Part shown: one piece after another, positions 46,170 through 58,773 of the stretch
Position numbering within the stretch: position 1 is the first letter of the stretch
How the letters are laid out: each line of letters starts with the position of its first letter
DNA from: Amylostereum areolatum
Lineage: Eukaryota > Basidiomycota > Agaricomycetes > Russulales > Stereaceae
Assembly: GCA_012932865.1 (NCBI GenBank)
Contig: SAXG01000088.1
Location: 1-64,000, forward strand
Reading direction: 5' to 3'
Length of the DNA: 64,000 bases
Translations under genes and position numbers: made by a program
The notes under the pieces: generated by a model
Database searches by the model: none
What the model was told of the DNA's origin: nothing
What the model saw: only the letters and a program-made list of their open reading frames with translations

Positions 46170-49100
46170 ATGGGTGATTCTTGGCCAGTGGCCCGTCTGC
46201 TCACACTCGGCATCGTCTTCCATCTCATATACATCGGCTCTGTCTTCGACTGCTATTTCACAAGTCCCGTTGTCCACGGCATGAAACCCCATCGCGTAAC
46301 TCGTGCGGGAGCGAAAAGGCTTGCTCTTATAGTCGGTACTTTCTCCAGTGTACTCCTCTCCGAGTGGGACTAACCGAGACCTTACCGCAGGCGACGGCTT
46401 GCGGGCAGACTTTGTGTTCAGTGCAAATGCAACAGAGATCGTCAGCGAGGCGCCCAACCTTGTCGCGCCCCACCTCAGAAGTATAATTGAGACAAGAGGA
46501 GCGTATGGGGTCTCGCATACCCGTGTGCCAACGGAAAGCAGACCAGGTCATGTCGCTATCATTGGTGTGTGACACCCAATACTTCCCAGTTGACGTGTTC
46601 CAAACGATAAAATGGTTATAGGTGGAATGTACGAGGACGTGTCCGCCGTTACAAAGGTATGACTTTCGAAGATCCTCGGGCCCTTTCCCTGATCTGCTGT
46701 TTATAGGGCTGGAAAACAAACCCCGTATGTCAAGCTAGCTACTCCCTGCGCTGAAATATGCGCTCAACAATACCAGGTCGACTTCGACTCTGTCTTCAAT
46801 CAATCCAGCCACACATTTTCCTTTGGCTCCCCCGATATTCTCCCCATGTTTGCACGTGGTGCAACACCTGGCAAGGTCAAAACATGGATGTATGACGAAG
46901 AGGATGAGGATTTCACCAAAGGTAAGATTGCTGATTTCCTCCCTTATTTTTGTAGCCGTATCTAATCTGCACTAACAGACGCGACGGCCCTTGATTTCTG
47001 GGTCCTCGACGAGCTGAAGACGCTATTCCATAACGCTACTGAAGACCCCGTCCTCGATGCCCAGTTGCGAGAAGGCAACGTTGTCTTCTTCCTCCACCTG
47101 TTGGGCCTCGACACCACCGGTCATTCCTATCGACCACACTCGAAAGTGGGTGTGTCGGGATTGTTTCACCCTATATATCTGACACTTTGTTTTAGGAGTA
47201 TACGAACAACATTCTTGTCGTCGATCAGATCGTCAGAGAAACCGAGAACTTGGTAAATGACTTTTACAACGACCAAGACACAAGCTTTATCTTCACTGCA
47301 GACCACGGAATGTCGCGAATAGGGAACCACGGCGATGGAGGTGCGCAAACTTCCGTTCGTTTTGCTGAATTTATTGACATCTATCTCGTTCTCCATAGAC
47401 CCAGATAACACGCGAACCCCTCTCATCGCATGGGGAGCCGGAATTCGCGGCCCTCTTCCCGGGGACTCCCTTGCTGACGAGTATTCCGCTCCCTGGTTGC
47501 TAGACCATCTAGTGCGGCGGGATGTAGAGCAAGCCGACATCGCGGCGCTCATGTCAGCCTTGTTGGGTACGAACTGGCCTGTCAACTCTGTTGGTGTCCT
47601 CCCGGATGTAGATCCATCCCGGCCGGGATTTTTGTTCATGAAGAACGGCGAAGAAGACCTGGCGAAGGCAGGACTGGTCAACGCGCAGGTTGTGCTGGAG
47701 CACTATCGTGTCAAACATGGTGAGATATATACTGGTCCCGTCAGCTTTTCATGGCTTACCCTTCAGTGCAGAAATGAAGCAGCGTCATACGCTATACTAC
47801 CAACCCTTCAAAGCTTTGGAAGAATCAACAGGATCTCAGTACCCAGGGTCAATTCGGGTCACAGAGATCGAAGATCTCATTTTTTCTCGTCAATATCGGG
47901 ATGCTCGACAAAAGACATTCAACCTCATCAAAATGACTCTTGAAGGCCTACGATATCTTGAGACGTATGTCACTTCTCTTCTGATTTAAGACATCTAAAT
48001 CTAACGACTTACATCTATATCAGATATGACCGTAGCCTAATCAGAGCCATCGTCGCCCTGGCCTACTCAGGCTGGGTGGCATTCAGCGCTATGTCAATAT
48101 TAGCGCCTCGATCCCAGTCTCCTAGCATGTTCGTACGATCTCGGACCCCTGTTATTTCGTCCATTTTCATCGGTCTTCTTTTGGCGTCGTGGGCGTTGTT
48201 CTTTCTGCAACAGTCGTCATGGACACTTTTTGTCTATATCCTGTTCCCCATTTATTTTTGGCACGAGGTTTTGGTTGCTGTGTGGTTGAGTGTTGGGTGG
48301 CGGCGCTCTGAACACCTTTTCTCAGTGATATCGACTGTAAAATGCAGCTTGGTGTTTATTGTGGTTGCAGCTGTCCTTCAGTTGATGGTGGTGCGTACCT
48401 CTCAGTTGTGCAAACAAGTTCTCGCTGACGTTATCCTATAGATGGCATATACATATCGTGCATTATGGGCCGCGGGATTTGTCGTCATCGGTTGGGCTTG
48501 GCCTTGGATAGCGTGGGGGCGCACGCTGCGGACGACACGGAGGGGTTTGTTATTGGCGTGGACTACCGCATGTTCGGTGACGGGCGTGTTTCCATTGTTA
48601 AGGGTAGACCCTTCTGAAAGCTTGCCCACCATGTACGTTCTCTAGTTTTTCCTGGACTTCTTTTGCTTACCATCGTATAGTTTGGCTGGAGGTTTTTGCA
48701 TGGCAGCCATAGGAATGTACGGCTCCTATTCCCTACTCACACCACTGGAAAGGCCTGCGAAGCGTTTAGTCAAATTCCAGGTAGGATAATATCGCCGTAA
48801 CGCCGTACTAGTCGTCTTATCGTCTCCCCAGATGTTATTGCTACTTGCGAGCATGATCGTGACATCATGTTCAGTTCACAGTCTACAGGCAAAATCAGGG
48901 CTTCCTCTTGGGAACCAGGTCCTTGGTTGGAGCATTTTTGGTGAATAATCATCTTTGTTGCTGTCGGTCATTTTGCTAATGGTCATTTTGTGTAATTCAG
49001 TCCTCGCGGCTTGCAGCCCCTTCTTCGGCGCTTCAAACGCCTCTTCAGAGTCCAAACTGCTGGTGTACTTCCTGACTTTCTGCCCATGCTTCGTCATCCT

Positions 49101-49923
49101 GTCTATTCGCGCTGAAGGATTGTTCTACTTGTCGTACTGCCTGACCTTGTTCCTGTGGATTCAAGCTGAGGAGGCTGTACGAACTCCGACCACGGCCAGA
49201 ATGGTCGACCGAGCCTCAACATCAAGCAGCCTGACACAGTGGAATCCTGGTGAACTCAGGATGGACGACGTTAGAATCGCGCTCTTCTTCTTGTTCTTTG
49301 TCCAAGTTGGGTTCTTCGGGACTGGAAAGTGAGTGTTACCCGATATTTGACCGATGCCATTATTCTGAGCGACCTTTGCAGTGTGGCTTCCGTTTCGTCT
49401 TTCTATCTGGAACCTGTGTATCGACTTGTGCCCATATTCAATCCGTTTCTGATGGCTTCACTACTGGTAGGCCCCCGTCTTCCTTCCACCGGTCCTCTGC
49501 TTATACGGTCAATGCTAGATCTTCAAAATACTGGCTCCTTACGTCCTCTTGTCGGCTTCGTTTGCTACCCTCAACACCCGATTGCGTATGCCCCCCTTTG
49601 CACTGTTCCTTGTCGCTCTGACCTTGACCGACGGTTCGTCTCCTTGTTTCTGTCTACACTTCGTCCTCATTTGGTTTTCATAGGTATGACGATGACATTC
49701 TTCTTCAAGGTCACCGACACTGGTGAGTAGTCCCTGTTACACCAATCGAGATATAGAAGCTCACGGTATGATGCACACAGGATCGTGGCTTGAGATTGGA
49801 CAATCAATATCGCATTTCTGCATCACATCATTGCTGTTGGTCTTCTCTGCAGGGATTTCGGCATTGGGGGGGACGTTGATGGGCAAGAACGGGCTAGTTA
49901 GTGAGAAGACCCGGACAGAGTAG
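46170..49923 (+). CDS. MCD4: GPI ethanolamine phosphate transferase 1
   Basis: ER membrane enzyme (PIG-N in animals) that adds phosphoethanolamine from phosphatidylethanolamine to the first mannose of the GPI precursor. The ATG at 46170 starts an N-terminal helix ([20 protein letters not shown]). The lumenal alkaline-phosphatase-like domain follows with family motifs: [18 protein letters not shown] (split by an intron), [42 protein letters not shown] and [15 protein letters not shown]. These include the metal-ligand Asp, Thr and His residues. After [18 protein letters not shown] a C-terminal half has about a dozen membrane helices ([64 protein letters not shown]). At least a dozen introns of 50-70 nt keep the frame, and no break was seen. 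It is an essential housekeeping gene in yeast. Confidence 0.92.
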
Positions 49924-50285
49924 GCTGCCTTGTATGTGTGGCACATGCATTCGCTACGGGTGAAACGATTACAGATAATGGATGGACATGCTTCGAACTT
50001 GACAGCCTTTCGATCCCAAGGATTTCCTTACCACCTGGAAGGGGACAACGACTGGCATTGATAGATCATGCGTCACACCGACCGGTACGTGTGTTCTGAT
50101 ATCGATGCCATCTTCACAATGGTGTACGCCCACCCGCACAAGGGAAACCAAACACGGCCAAGAGGCGGAGCTGTGCTCGACGGGGCTGTATCAGCAAACC
50201 CTTTTCCCAGGCATCCCCCAATACTTAACTCGAAGGTGCTCTGTACAACCGAAGGTCCAGCCGGCTACGTACGTTCACACAGACA
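49924..50285. other. intergenic, nothing recognised
   Basis: Short spacer between two plus-strand genes, with no motif beyond random short open frames. Confidence 0.4.
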
Positions 50286-52215
50286 ATGAGTGTCCCCTCA
50301 GAAAGCCCCCTGGATCTCTCCAACACCTACGGTGCCGTTTTTGTCGGGGTAGTCCTATCGTGGTTCTTGGCAGGCGTGTCCACTATCCAGACGTGAGCGA
50401 CAGAGCTTGTCCCATTCGAATTGTGACTTACCACATTGCCCTATAGCGTCCAATACTTCCACAAGTGCGTATTTGCTACGCTCGCATGGTGTTGCCCAAT
50501 TGATACATGAATCCAGGTATGGCGATGACAGTCGATTTTTGAAACTTACCGTGAGTTCTCGCTGTAATACACGGAAATCGTCCATTCATACCCCTGGGAT
50601 TTGAGGTCGGCTCGCTCTGGTATGCCGCTTTCGCCCATTTATAATATATAAGTGTCCTACTTACGCAGTTGAGGCAGGATATGGACCATTTCCAGCGGGA
50701 TTGTGATAACAACGCCGGGTAGGCAGCTTCTGTCTCGCCCGTCTTCCCCTCAAATTTGATCTAAAATGGTGCATCGCAGTGTGGACCCGAGCTATCATGC
50801 ACTGGGGGGATTCCGCCACCTTGGCCACTTGTCCTTCGTACGTTCAAATCATTCAGGAGGGCCTTGACGCTGACTGGGTACACGTCTACAGGGCGTTGAT
50901 AGTGTGTTGAACATTCCAGCCAAACGACTGTGCTTTACTAACCACCGTGGCATGCAGCATGCGACGTGGATGTCGGCGAGTATACTGTCCTTTATTCTTT
51001 GCGGATTTTCTGACCCCAATATATTTACAGGTCTTCGTGGGCGTTGCCGTCCAGCTGTTTTTCATCCACCGCATCTGGCTTTGTGAGTCAATCTCCACAT
51101 TTCTCGTATGTCATGTTCAAACGACGACCTTTGAATAGTGAGCAGGAAACGTTACTGGCACATCTGCACTGTTTTGGTAAGTCGTCGGGAGATTTCAATC
51201 GCCGGGAGAGGTACTTATTACTCTGGCTGTACAGATGGCACTCGCTCTCTATCAACAGGGTACGCACAGCTCACGCTACGTAGTAATTTACTAGTGGAAG
51301 ATGCTCATGAAGGTATTACACAGGTGCGATAGTGGGTACGTCTGTCTTCACATCTTCTCATTTACCATGCCTCACATCTCGTAGCGTATGGCGTAATTAT
51401 GTTCGTGCTGGCCATCGGGGTTCGGGAGTTTACCGACCAGGCTGATGACGGATCTTCTACCTTCGCAGTCTGCAGCAGAGGGATATATACATCCTATCGA
51501 GAACTATTACGATCATCAATGTGCGACCGGCCATTTACTTCGACGTGTGCGATTAGTAACATGCTGATACTTGGACGCAGGCACTCGCCATATCAGTTCG
51601 GGGGTGCATGCTCGTCGCCGATATACTCATCGCGGCGTCACTGATGCGCCTGATTCTTCGAGCAGGAGTTCCTCGCTGGTCAATGTAAGGAGTTTTTTCT
51701 GTCTCGGTGGGCCGTACTTATTCGGGTTTCGCATAGGACCCGGAGGCGCGTTTACCGTCTGCTCTTTCTGACCTTCAATACGGGTGTGTGGACTGCAGCC
51801 CTGGGGATCGCGTTCTCAGTTCTTGTATGTTGTCACAATAACTACATTATCTTAGTCTCACCCTCGGTTGGCAGTACACCGCATTTCCGGCAACCCTGTG
51901 GTCCTCAATCTGCACGGCCGTGCTCGCCCCCGTTTACTTCAGCACGCTCCTCGCCAACTTGAATGCTCGTAGATGTATCCGAGACAGTGTGGGCGAGAAC
52001 GAGTATCTTGGAGACGATCTTGATTTACCACCCCTCGGCTCGGACGGGCGAGCGAATAGTCATTTGCTAGTGCTGGGGTCATTGAGCAACGTATGTGCAC
52101 ATTATTGAATAGGCCTCCACGTTGATTTCACTTTCTCCACAACCAGGCATCTCAAAGCCAGGCATCGAAACCGCTCGAAGTATCTATCGAGAAGACGACT
52201 GCAACATGTGAATGA
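50286..52215 (+). CDS. DUF6534-type multi-pass membrane protein
   Basis: Predicted seven-helix membrane protein of a family very numerous in mushrooms. The start MSVPSESPLDLSNTYGAVFV runs into helix 1 (VFVGVVLSWFLAGVSTIQT), then YGDDSRFLKLTV. Later exons encode VFVGVAVQLFFIHRIW, with the family pattern of an aromatic helix ending in NRIW/HRIW. The C-terminal DUF6534 block is SLGVTVDILIAASLMRLIL, TFNTGVWTAALGIAFSVLYT and YFSTLLANLNARR, followed by an acidic Ser-rich cytosolic tail to the stop at 52215. Many very short exons (some under 40 nt) are needed. The overall pattern and C-terminal domain are clear, but several inner joins are approximate. Function in the family is unknown; sensor and transport roles have been guessed. 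Confidence 0.8.
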
Positions 52216-52281
52216 TTCTGCTTCGGAGGTTATTTGAGCAATCCGTGGCACGTCTCGCATGTAGTAGTGTCCAGACAGTAT

Positions 52282-54533
52282 TTATATATCTCTTTGCGCC
52301 TCCCTCCTCCTCACCAGCTCTGCCCTATCCGTTGAGCGTGGACGGATGATGCACTCGTATGGCTTCGGGTACCTAGTCACAGTGGTTCCATTCAGTTCGT
52401 GGTTTGTGAGAAAGAGAGGGAGTATATACCTGATAAGATGGTGGTCGAATTCTTGCACAAGCTTGCCCTCTGCTGGCTCCGAGAAGTTGAAGGAAGCGAG
52501 AAGAGTCGTGATGAAAATGAAAACAGAGTTCTCCCCAAGCTGTTTTCCGGGGCAAATCCTGTTAGGACGATCGCGTGAGACGATCGCGTGGACGATGACG
52601 ACGGAAAATATACCGTCTACCGAAGCCAAATGCCCAGGTGGCAGGATCTACGGTCGGATGGTCCGGGTCTAAGAATCGCTCTGGCATAAACTGGGCCGGA
52701 GGATATTTCGGGTTGGGCTCAAAAGCGAGGGACCTTCACGAAGCACTTATGAGGAGCACGAAACGATGAGTGAAGGCGGTGACGGACCATGAGTTGGGCA
52801 TGATGATAGTATTCTCTGGGATAATGTATCCCTCATATACGTCCGCCTTCTCCGACCGTCGAGCGATACCTGCACTCAGGGTTAGTGACAGCGAAATTGA
52901 AGCGTCAAAAGAGGAGATGCGGACTCAGAGGGAGAACGGGGTTCCAGCGCATCGTCTCCTTGATGACAGCATCGACATAAGGAAGGTCGCCTCGGTCGGC
53001 GATGGTAGGCATTCTGTCAGTACCGATCACGGCGTCGAGTTCTGCCTGGGCCTGGGATTGAGTTGATGGGTTGAGAGCCATAGCGGCAATGAAGTTCAGC
53101 ACTGTCGAATATGTCTGCGACCAGCAGATCGTCAGCGCCTCGTCCGTGCAGGGAGTAGAAGCAACGAACCGTTTCCCCCCCGGCTAACAGGTCTTAGGAT
53201 GAGAGTTGGCACCGAAAATAAATGGATGGCGTACCACCGTACATCGATCCTGGGCTCGTCATTAGCCACATGCATCCCGTCATCGCATTGAAATAGTCAC
53301 ACACCTGTTGTCCACATCACCAACTGTTCATACTCGGCGTGCGACACTTCGTCGTTCGAATCGATGTTGGCAAGTAGGTCTTGGGTAAGAGACGGACGAG
53401 CCACTCCCAAGTCCTATAGTTATGTCAGACCACTGGCACATAGGTATGCATCAGAATGATAACCAGTTTACCATGTCAGCTTTCACCTTCATGAAAGGTC
53501 TTGCGACGAAGTCCGCGATCATGCGCTTGCCTGCTACCGCTTTCTTTTGAAACGGTAGCCACAAAGGAAGATATTTCACTAGCACGAAGGTCAGATGTAA
53601 ACACAAGCTCGGTGGACCGTAAACATACTGCTCGGAATGAGATCGCAGAGATATGCGCCCGGAACTGTCGACTCGCTAATCATTTTCATCGTCGCGTCCG
53701 CTTGAGTTATGTACTACGCCAGACATCAACAGGCTTTCCTTCATCTGAACTCAAATCACGCCACCTCGCTGTCAGCTGTCTTCACGGAAATTCCGTATGT
53801 CACGGCAAGCACGATTCTCCCAGCAGCCCTACAATCACCGTTGAAGCATACCGACAAAGACGACGACAAATGCGTCAAACTCACATGCGAACGTAGTCGA
53901 AAAATTCTTCGGGGTTGTCCAAGATTTCATTCGCGAGCAACGCGGCCATGTCTTCCTGGAGCCCGTGGTACTTCATGACGGCAGATGGTCCCAGCGCCTG
54001 ATGTGCGAGCTTGCGAGTGTGGCGCCATTCCGGACCATAGGGCATGATTGGCATACTCTAGTGACAGAGTATGAGGTTATGAACGCGACCGTGAGGAAGA
54101 GCGCGCCTTGTCAAGTTCCATCAGTTCTCCTACCACAGTGAAAATAGGCCTGTGCGAATTGTTGGTGCCGCGCTTGTCAAGTAAGTCGCTGATGGCCTTG
54201 GCCGAGTTGAGAACGAGGATATTGTTTCCGAGCGCGCGCCAGCCGACTACATCGCCTGAAGAGACATTGATGTTTTGACGTTAGGCCAAGACATGAGGAC
54301 GGTAGGAAGGCCAACGTACCATACTGATACTTCCACTGAGTGAACGTCGTCCAGGGCGCATGCCGGTCGAGGTCAAACACGTTCCCAAGAAAGGGTAGAG
54401 GGCGTGGTCCGGGAAGCCTTGAGGCGGAAGATTTCCTGGGTCTGAAGAACCATAGAGCTAGAAAGAAGAGAGAGGCGGCTATGACGCCTTGGTGAGCCTG
54501 TGTCAACTCGGAGGAGGGTCGAAGAAAGGCCAT
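52282..54533 (-). CDS. cytochrome P450 monooxygenase
   Basis: ER-anchored heme-thiolate monooxygenase. The ATG at 54533 gives an N-terminal anchor ([15 protein letters not shown]) and the hinge [13 protein letters not shown]. Motifs in order: [67 protein letters not shown] (ExxR helix, about 52.96 kb), [18 protein letters not shown] (PERF region) and [15 protein letters not shown], the heme-binding loop with the Cys ligand, split by an intron at about 52.56-52.61 kb. At least ten introns interrupt it, and no stop or frameshift was found in the motif-bearing exons. It resembles the O-methylsterigmatocystin oxidoreductase-like P450s typical of Agaricomycetes. Substrate is unknown, and no other biosynthetic gene lies beside it. 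Its start is only about 250 bp from the inverted repeat of the adjacent mobile segment. Confidence 0.88.
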
Positions 54534-54781
54534 GGTCCTCGTTGTCTTCGTCTACGAAAGCGATTCCCAAGACATTCACAGTCCATCTGAAAACTCACAG
54601 CTGACTCCTGATGCAATTCCCTGAGAATGTGGGAAAGTTCCTTCCAGATACGTAGTTAGATGCCAAATATGTAGGATCCTGAGCTTGCGAAGGTTGACGG
54701 AGTAGCGAAAGAACAACGTCATGACGTCACACGAGTGATGATGTCGGGGCCGGATATTGCCGCCGTGCCACTGCCAGGCAT

Positions 54782-55085
54782 TCACCGCGGGCAGAAGTCC
54801 ATTTGAGCCCGGTTCTCACGCATTCGAAATGCGCGTCGGAAGTACAAATATCAGAAAGCCGTTGTAACTAAGTCTACAAATCCGATATGATCGATTTGTA
54901 ATGTCCATTAGCTCGAAGTGAAGTCAATCAAAACGTGTCGTGTGGAATGTGTATTCGACGGGAAAAAACACATTAGACACGTGAGGTTTCGGACCGCTTA
55001 CGACCGGCTTGAAATGACTTATTTGTGATAGGACTTATTGCGGAGCAAATCGAACTGATACTTCTCGTTTTGGTAGGGATCAAAT
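54782..55085 (+). repeat. left arm of the 304-bp inverted repeat
   Basis: It runs from TCACCGCGGGCAGAAG to TAGGGATCAAAT and is identical, by eye, to the reverse complement of 62959-63262. The last 9 bp (GGATCAAAT, 55077-55085, flanked by TAG on both sides) match the terminus of the MITE present in full in the right arm. Confidence 0.9.
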
Positions 55086-55498
55086 TAGGCTCGGAACCAG
55101 CCGTTACATTCAAGCTCCGCTACGCTACACTGGGTAACGGCTGGGCTCACTCGGGACGTTTTTGGCGGGGGGCAAATCCTGATTTCGACTTAGCGAAATT
55201 TCGCACTTTGCGCGCGGACCTCTTCAAAGCACTTTCTTTCCTCTTTCTCAACACCGTCCTCCATGTTCAAATAAAGTGTCCCCCCCATCATCTATTATGT
55301 CTAAAAAGTAGAAAATAAAGATATACTAGGAGAGACGGCAAAACCGTGACGAGAATCGTCAATTTTCGATGGGGGGAAAGACCCATTAGCCCCACGTGGG
55401 TGGATATCTGAACGACGGGGTGACGGGGCAAGTGAGTTTTGCGAGAAATTTAGCCGTGTTACAAAATACGTACTGCACAGTAGGTGCGCGACGCCGCA
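55086..55498. other. left subterminal region of the mobile segment, non-coding
   Basis: It contains an 11-bp perfect hairpin (CCAGCCGTTAC ... GTAACGGCTGG), the GGCGGGGGGCAAATCCTGAT box shared with the right end, and the helicase 3' flank. Confidence 0.6.
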
Positions 55499-58400
55499 TC
55501 ACCCTCCGAAAGACGAAGGAGGGTGTGGTTGAACTTGAGGGGTTCCCGGCTGAGGCGGCCCTGCACCGCTGAACGACGCGTTCCAACCTGCGAGATATGC
55601 ACCAGGATAGCCTTGGTAATAATGGGTATATGGTGGCCCAGGCGCGGCTTGCCAGTGTTGGACAGGTGAAGAGGGTGTGTACAAATTCTGGAAGGCGGGG
55701 ACATGATGCGGGGGTGTGACAAAGGGGCTTGGGGCTTGAAGATACGGTTGATGAAAGGGAGCGGTGTGCGGGTATGGGTATGCATGCGGGGTAAGCGGAA
55801 GGGACGGTGGCGGCGGTGGAGCTGGACGACTCTGACTTGGACTTTCAGGTGGGAGAAAGGATAACGCAGGACCCGCTGGAGGGAGCTGAAACGACGCAGA
55901 CGTCGACGCCGCGCGCAATGAATGAGATGGCGGACGCGATACAGGAGTGGAGGGTGTGCGGTTCGAGTGTGGAGGTGCAGAGGCGTGAGAGGTTTGAGAT
56001 GGATCGACGCGCCATTCTGCGAGCGAGCTTGAACTTGAAGGTGCTGCATGCGAGTGGACATAGCTCTGAACCTGGAAAGAATGGGAGAGGGTGGGCGCCG
56101 GGAGCGGAGGAGGTTGTGCGGTTTGCGAGGCTGTCGCGGTCGGCGTGGGAGTGAGAGGTGAGCAATCGGGCGCCCGTGTCCTGGGTTTTTTCCGAGCGCG
56201 AGCACTGCCATCCTCATCACCTCCGAGCGTCCTCTGGGTGTCGAGATTGGCGACTCCATCCACGGCATCGTCCCTGGACGCCTGCAACCGTTTGGCGGAG
56301 CGCGGTGGCTGGAGAACAGGAGAGGGAGGCGGCGCCGACGCAAGGATGTCTTGCCCTGTATTAGGATCGAGGCTCGTCGAGGACTCGGATGGAGGGCCGG
56401 AACCTTGTGCTTCTGTCGCTGACACGGAATCGTGAGGGGCGATGGGCTGTGGTGCTGTCAGGGCTGTCGAGGGTCCGAGGAGATGGGTGGTAAGTTGGTG
56501 TTGGTATTGTGTCCACAGAGGCCATGAGCGCGCGAGGACACCCGATATGGTGATTGCGGTGAGTGGCCCTTTGAGTTTTGCAATCTTCTCGATGGCTTCA
56601 TCTGGCAGGATAGCTTCAGGTGTCATGAACGCGTAAGACGGGCTGAGTGCGAAGACATCTTCACGCCAGCTGTACAACGATGCCAAACGCGCGGCCGTAG
56701 GTTCACGGTCGTATGTCAACCGAGGACCTGCTGTCACCGAAGACTTCCGGCCTGGGCGAATACGATCGAGAAGATTAGGAGCACATATGTCGCAACAAGG
56801 GACGGTAGGCGCTATGAAACAAAAGATAAGTCGTCGCTTTGTTCGAGTACGATGCTATGCCAGTGCTCACCGGGTTCAGGGTTGTCGAACACCTGGCGGA
56901 GAACCTCCCTTCGACACTGCGTCGTCTGGACAAAGTGAAGAAGACCCTCGGTGGTATCGTCCTCGTCAACTGGTGGGGTTTCGCTGCCCGGCGGAACGGG
57001 ATCGTCATGGCCACTAGGACCACCCCGGAATCGTCCTCGAGAACGTGCGTAATTCTTGTCGTTGGCTTTCTTGCGCGCTGCCTTGGGTGCTGATCGTGAT
57101 TTACCCTTGCTGGGTGTTTTCGCGGTTTCAGGTGACCGGTCGCCCTGCCCAAGATCGGTTGAGTACGCCGATGGCTCAACCAGTAAAACAGCGAGGCCTT
57201 GGGTGTCGGGCGCACGCGCGGCACGTCCCGCTCGCTGCACGAAGCTGGACAATTTACCCGGCAGCTTCCACTGGACAACCCTCTCGATGTCAAGTATGTT
57301 ACAACCCTGAAAACGTAGTGAGTTTGACGTCCTCTCACAAAGAACGGGCCACTGACCATGCCCGCTGCGTCGGTGCACATCAACACGCGAATCTCCCCCG
57401 AGCGGAAGAGTGCCATGGCTTGATCCCGGTACTCGTTATCGTGCGCGGCATTATAAGGGCGGATGACGCCATGTAGGTTGTCGGGTAAGAGGGTGCGGAG
57501 GTGATCGATAATCTCGCTGCCGTTCGTGATGTTGTCCGCGTAGATCCATGTTTTTGGGATGTCGGTGGCGACTCGCACTCCAGACGGGATGACAAAATCC
57601 AGGTCCACATAGGAGGAAATTGGGTGGTGGATAGCGCGGACAGCAAGGGAGACATTGCCTCTATCATTGCCTAGGTTTTTGTGTAGGAATGGGCCACGGT
57701 TCAATTGAAGTTTGTTGATGATGTCTCGGGTGACGCGTCTAGTGAGAGAGGCCGAAACGGCAATGAAAGGTACTGTACGAGGTAGGAAGGCCCGTATCAT
57801 CCCAATTTCCCCGTACTTCTTGCGAAACTCGGCTCCCCAGTGTGAGATGCAGTGCGCCTCGTCGATGACGACCGAGTAGATGCGGCTTGCAAAGGCGTGG
57901 TTGCGCAGGACACGATCGATGAACCGCCGTGAAACAAGCATTTCAGGCGAGATCAAAACAATACGATAATCGCCGTGAATGATAGCCTAAGTTGGGTGTT
58001 AAAATCGAGTGGAATGGCGAGGAGAATGGAGCATACATCAAGGGTTCCGTCTGTGCATCCGCCATGGGAGCTGTTCACCGCAACGGCGGCCAAATTGAAC
58101 TCGTTCCTAAAGGTTTGCACCTAGCATCCGGACAGTGCAATGAGCAAGACTGTATAGCCCTGAATATGACGGAACACACCATCTCGTTCTGAAGCCCAAT
58201 GAGAGGAGATATCATGAGGGTGACCTTATCCTGGTTTTGGGGGAGTGCATAGGGCCCCGCCGCGATCGCCGTCTTTCCTTGGCCCGTCGCTGCCTGGCAC
58301 AGCGCATCTCTCCGTTCTTCTTGAGATTGAACCATATCGAGTTGAAATGGGCGGGGATCTTTCCCGCCAAATTGCTCTTTCATGAGCCTGCGAATCTCTT

Positions 58401-58530
58401 CAAGCTCTTGCGGTGTGAGGGTCCGTGCGGGCTCAGCAGGTGGCCGTTGGCTCCGACTATTGGCTGGGGCACGGCGGGTGGTGCGAGAACGTCGAACCTT
58501 GTGGGAAGCGGCATGGGGACGCGAGGACAT
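55499..58530 (-). CDS. RecQ-type ATP-dependent DNA helicase
   Basis: Superfamily 2 helicase carried inside the mobile segment. The ATG at 58530 opens MSSRPHAASHKVRRSRTTRR, a basic leader. Motifs in order: PFQLDMVQ (motif 0), ATGQGKT (Walker A), MISPLIGLQNEM (Ia), VVIDEAHCISHWG (Walker B, DEAH plus the RecQ aromatic loop start), IAVSAS (III), TWIYADN (IV), VLMCTDAAGMGCNI (V, across an intron) and FVQRAGRAAR (VI). A RecQ-like zinc region follows (QTTQCRREVLRQVF ... PCCDICAP). The C-terminal ~350 aa are Pro/Ser/Thr-rich and probably disordered, open to the stop at 55499. Catalytic residues look intact. Cellular RecQ genes have RQC/HRDC domains, which I do not see. That and the setting suggest a transposon-borne copy. 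It shares a 243-bp divergent promoter with the DUF6589 gene. Confidence 0.87.
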
Positions 58531-58773
58531 GATATAGGGTGAGTGTGGAGCAATGGGAGGAGGTCACTATGGTGGTGGGACGGAGCAAGATAGGAGACCT
58601 TTGTCATTTGAAACAAAATTTATACACTTGTTAGGAGGTGTCCGTCGCCGTTCGTCCCACCCTCTCACTCAGCTCTTGCGCACAGTGCATCTCTCCACGC
58701 ATCCCCAGGACCCACATTTCGAAGGCCTCCTATCAGAAAAGTGTGAAGAACAAGGACATAGTAGCGAACCTTC
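58531..58773. promoter_or_regulatory. divergent promoter between helicase and DUF6589 genes
   Basis: 243 bp between the two opposite start codons. It is compact, as expected for a self-contained element. No consensus box is evident. Confidence 0.45.

Noticed and set aside
53501..53978. Plus-strand open frames of 131 and 89 aa
   Set aside because: They lie opposite P450 exons that carry recognisable P450 sequence on the minus strand.
55807..56435. Plus-strand open frames opposite the helicase tail
   Set aside because: Shadow of the Pro/Ser-rich C-terminal tail; no motif and no splice structure.
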